DNA of 31,853 bases from JAQBGV01 sp032128395 (lineage in GTDB: Bacteria > Planctomycetota > UBA8108 > UBA1146): the NCBI GenBank assembly GCA_032128395.1, contig JAQBGV010000111.1:1-31853 (forward strand), written 5' to 3'. Numbering within the stretch: the first letter of the stretch is position 1; the number at the start of each line of letters is the position of its first letter. Under the pieces are notes generated by a model. It ran no database searches, was not told the DNA's origin, and saw only the letters and a program-made list of their open reading frames with translations. The position numbers and the translations under genes were made by a program. This document shows, piece after piece, positions 30,269 through 31,853 of the stretch.

Positions 30269-31853
30269 ATGAGCCCTTCTCGGCCCGAGGATCCGTCTAG
30301 TAGCGATTCGAGTGACCCCCTGGGAGGCGAGTCCACCCTCCCCGCGCCAGACACCGAAGCTCCCCTCGAGGCGACCCTCCCCGTCGATCCTGGGACAGGC
30401 AGTTCAGATCCGACCTCACGGATCGAGAAGATCCGCTCCAACGCAAGCGGACCTGATCGCTACAGGCTGCGCGGGCGAGTAGGACGCGGCGGACAGGGGG
30501 CAGTGTACGAGGTGTGGGACGAGGACCTCTCCCGTCGGCTCGCGATGAAGGTCGTGCTCGGGAGGGACGACGGTCGCGGCGATGCATCCCCGGAGCGAAC
30601 CCCCCCTGCAGACCACGAGACCCTGAGCCGCTTCCTCGAAGAGGCGCAGATCACCGGCCAGCTCGACCACCCCGGAGTGGTCCCGATCCACGAACTCGGC
30701 CTCGATCCCTTCGGGCACGTCTTCTTCACCATGCGACTCGTGCGCGGAGATGACCTCCACAAGATCATCCGCCGGGTTCACTCAGGCGTTTCGACCGATA
30801 CCGAGTGGACGCAAATCCGCGTGCTCGGGGCGGTGCTCAAGGCGTGCGAGGCACTCGCGTACGCCCACGCGAAGAAGGTGATCCACCGCGACCTGAAACC
30901 GTCGAACCTGATGATCGGGAAGTACGGCGAGGTGTACGTGATGGACTGGGGCCTCGCACGGGTTCTCGGGCAGAAGGATCACCACGACCTGCGGATCCGC
31001 GAGGCTGCGCCGCGGACCAGCTCGCTGAAGACCGACCGCAAGAAGTCTCGCGAGGAGGATCTCGACTCACCCCTCGAAACGATGGACGGGCGAGTTCTCG
31101 GCACACCGAGCTACATGCCGCCGGAGCAGGCGGAAGGACTGATCGAGGAGATGGGACCAGCTTCGGATGTGTACTCGATGGGGGCGGTGCTCTATCAGCT
31201 GATGTCGGGGCGGATCCCATACGTCCCCGAGAGTGGAAGCATCTCCGCCCACACGGTGCTGGCGCGGGTCCTCGATGGTCCTCCAACTCCGGTCGCAGAA
31301 CTTGCGCCGACCGCTCCATCGGAGCTGGTTGCGATCTGTGACAAGGCGATGTCGCGAAAGATGGCGGATCGCTACCCAGACATGGAATCGCTCGCTGTCG
31401 ATCTGCGGGCGTTCCTCGAAGGGCGGGTGGTCGGCGCGTACGAGAGCGGGGCATGGGCAGAACTGCGCAAGTGGGTGCGGCGAAACCGTGGCTGGGCGGC
31501 GACGGGAGCGGTGGCGATGCTGCTCCTGGTCGGTGTGCTGGGATGGGCGCTGGTCGAGCGGAAGCGTGCCGATGAGCAGGCGACCCTTGCGACAAGTGAG
31601 GCGAACCGTGCGAACACCGCAGCCAGTGCGGAGAAGCTCGCCAAAGAAGATGCCATTCGGAGCGCAGACAACGAACGAATCGCCCGTAGCCTTGCGGAGA
31701 AGCGCGAACGAGAAGCGGAGGAGGCACGAGCTGCGGCAGTCGAGAGCGAGAAAATCGCCATTGCCGAGAAGGCCCGCGTCCTTCGCCTCTCCGACGTGAA
31801 ACTGGTCAAGGACTACGCTTCGGAAGCAAAGGCCCTCTGGCCCGCTGAACCGG
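30269..31853 (+). CDS. Transmembrane Ser/Thr protein kinase (PKN/Hanks type), 3' end cut by window edge
   Basis: ATG 30269 follows GAAGGAG at four bases; the frame stays open for 528 codons to the window end. Residues 1-63 are a Pro/Ser-rich tail. The kinase domain runs from about 64 to 350: glycine loop GRVGRGGQGAVYEV, invariant K94 in AMKVV, catalytic HRDLKPSN (206-213), DWG (226-228) in place of DFG, GTPSYMPPEQA and SDVYSMGAVLYQLMSGR. The DWG form is common in planctomycete kinases and is expected to be active. A transmembrane helix (about 408-430, TGAVAMLLLVGVLGWALVE) is followed by a long Ala/Glu/Arg-rich coiled coil. WD40 or TPR repeats often follow in this group, but that part lies beyond the window. 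Target unknown. Confidence 0.93.
   Translation, partial: MSPSRPEDPSSSDSSDPLGGESTLPAPDTEAPLEATLPVDPGTGSSDPTSRIEKIRSNASGPDRYRLRGRVGRGGQGAVYEVWDEDLSRRLAMKVVLGRDDGRGDASPERTPPADHETLSRFLEEAQITGQLDHPGVVPIHELGLDPFGHVFFTMRLVRGDDLHKIIRRVHSGVSTDTEWTQIRVLGAVLKACEALAYAHAKKVIHRDLKPSNLMIGKYGEVYVMDWGLARVLGQKDHHDLRIREAAPRTSSLKTDRKKSREEDLDSPLETMDGRVLGTPSYMPPEQAEGLIEEMGPASDVYSMGAVLYQLMSGRIPYVPESGSISAHTVLARVLDGPPTPVAELAPTAPSELVAICDKAMSRKMADRYPDMESLAVDLRAFLEGRVVGAYESGAWAELRKWVRRNRGWAATGAVAMLLLVGVLGWALVERKRADEQATLATSEANRANTAASAEKLAKEDAIRSADNERIARSLAEKREREAEEARAAAVESEKIAIAEKARVLRLSDVKLVKDYASEAKALWPAEP

Noticed and set aside
30416..31727. Minus-strand frames opposite the kinase
   Set aside because: The plus-strand frame carries every kinase motif; the minus frames are Ser/Arg/Pro-rich shadows.

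Overview
The window is GC-rich, gene-dense bacterial DNA. Its content points to a planctomycete (Planctomycetota). It has several secreted proteins ending or beginning in paired dockerin-like calcium repeats of the F-[IV]-R-x-D-A-N type, a Ser/Thr kinase with a DWG instead of DFG motif, many Tat-exported Gfo/Idh/MocA oxidoreductases, and TIM-barrel sugar isomerases. The order or genus cannot be fixed from the sequence alone.

Layout. (1) 1-2821, minus strand: a formylglycine-generating-enzyme-fold membrane protein, a Tat-exported Gfo/Idh/MocA oxidoreductase and a truncated exported sugar isomerase/epimerase, tightly coupled. (2) 2937-3878, plus: a divergent ApbE-type FMN transferase. (3) 3879-4391: no intact gene, but a 4 x 32 bp tandem array, a 150 bp cruciform-forming inverted repeat with an internal 3 x 16 bp array, and an orphan dockerin fragment. 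(4) 4392-8953, minus: two tandem paralogous secreted proteins with calcium-binding repeats, separated by a strong hairpin that shares its core with the cruciform. (5) 9066-17238, minus: a long run of sugar-oxidation-type genes (three Tat-exported oxidoreductases, a membrane protein with a single CxxCH haem motif, a second ApbE, an exported isomerase, an MFS permease). (6) 17315-21050, minus: three genes joined by GTGA overlaps, comprising a beta-CASP metallo-beta-lactamase nuclease, a DUF3293-isomerase fusion and a cytoplasmic oxidoreductase. (7) 21233-21406: tRNA-Asp with its promoter and a 13 bp leader-trailer stem. (8) 21447-25968: an HD-GYP-like protein, then divergently a secreted dockerin-alpha/beta hydrolase overlapping a small secreted protein. 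(9) 26059-29965, minus: a PrsW-like protease, a hypothetical membrane-anchored protein, and a DUF222-HNH endonuclease with a LexA-like box inside its promoter. (10) 30269-end, plus: a truncated transmembrane Ser/Thr kinase.

How the genes may work together. The central region looks like a split pathway. Tat-exported oxidoreductases and isomerases would act on glycosides or polyols outside the cytoplasm. The MFS permease would import products, and the unsignalled oxidoreductase and isomerase (17315-19617) would finish the job inside. The CxxCH membrane protein lies between two exported oxidoreductases and could link them to the respiratory chain; this is inference. Five 4-nt start/stop overlaps (ATGA or GTGA) show heavy translational coupling. 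Short tandem repeats recur in start regions, intergenic gaps and coding sequence.
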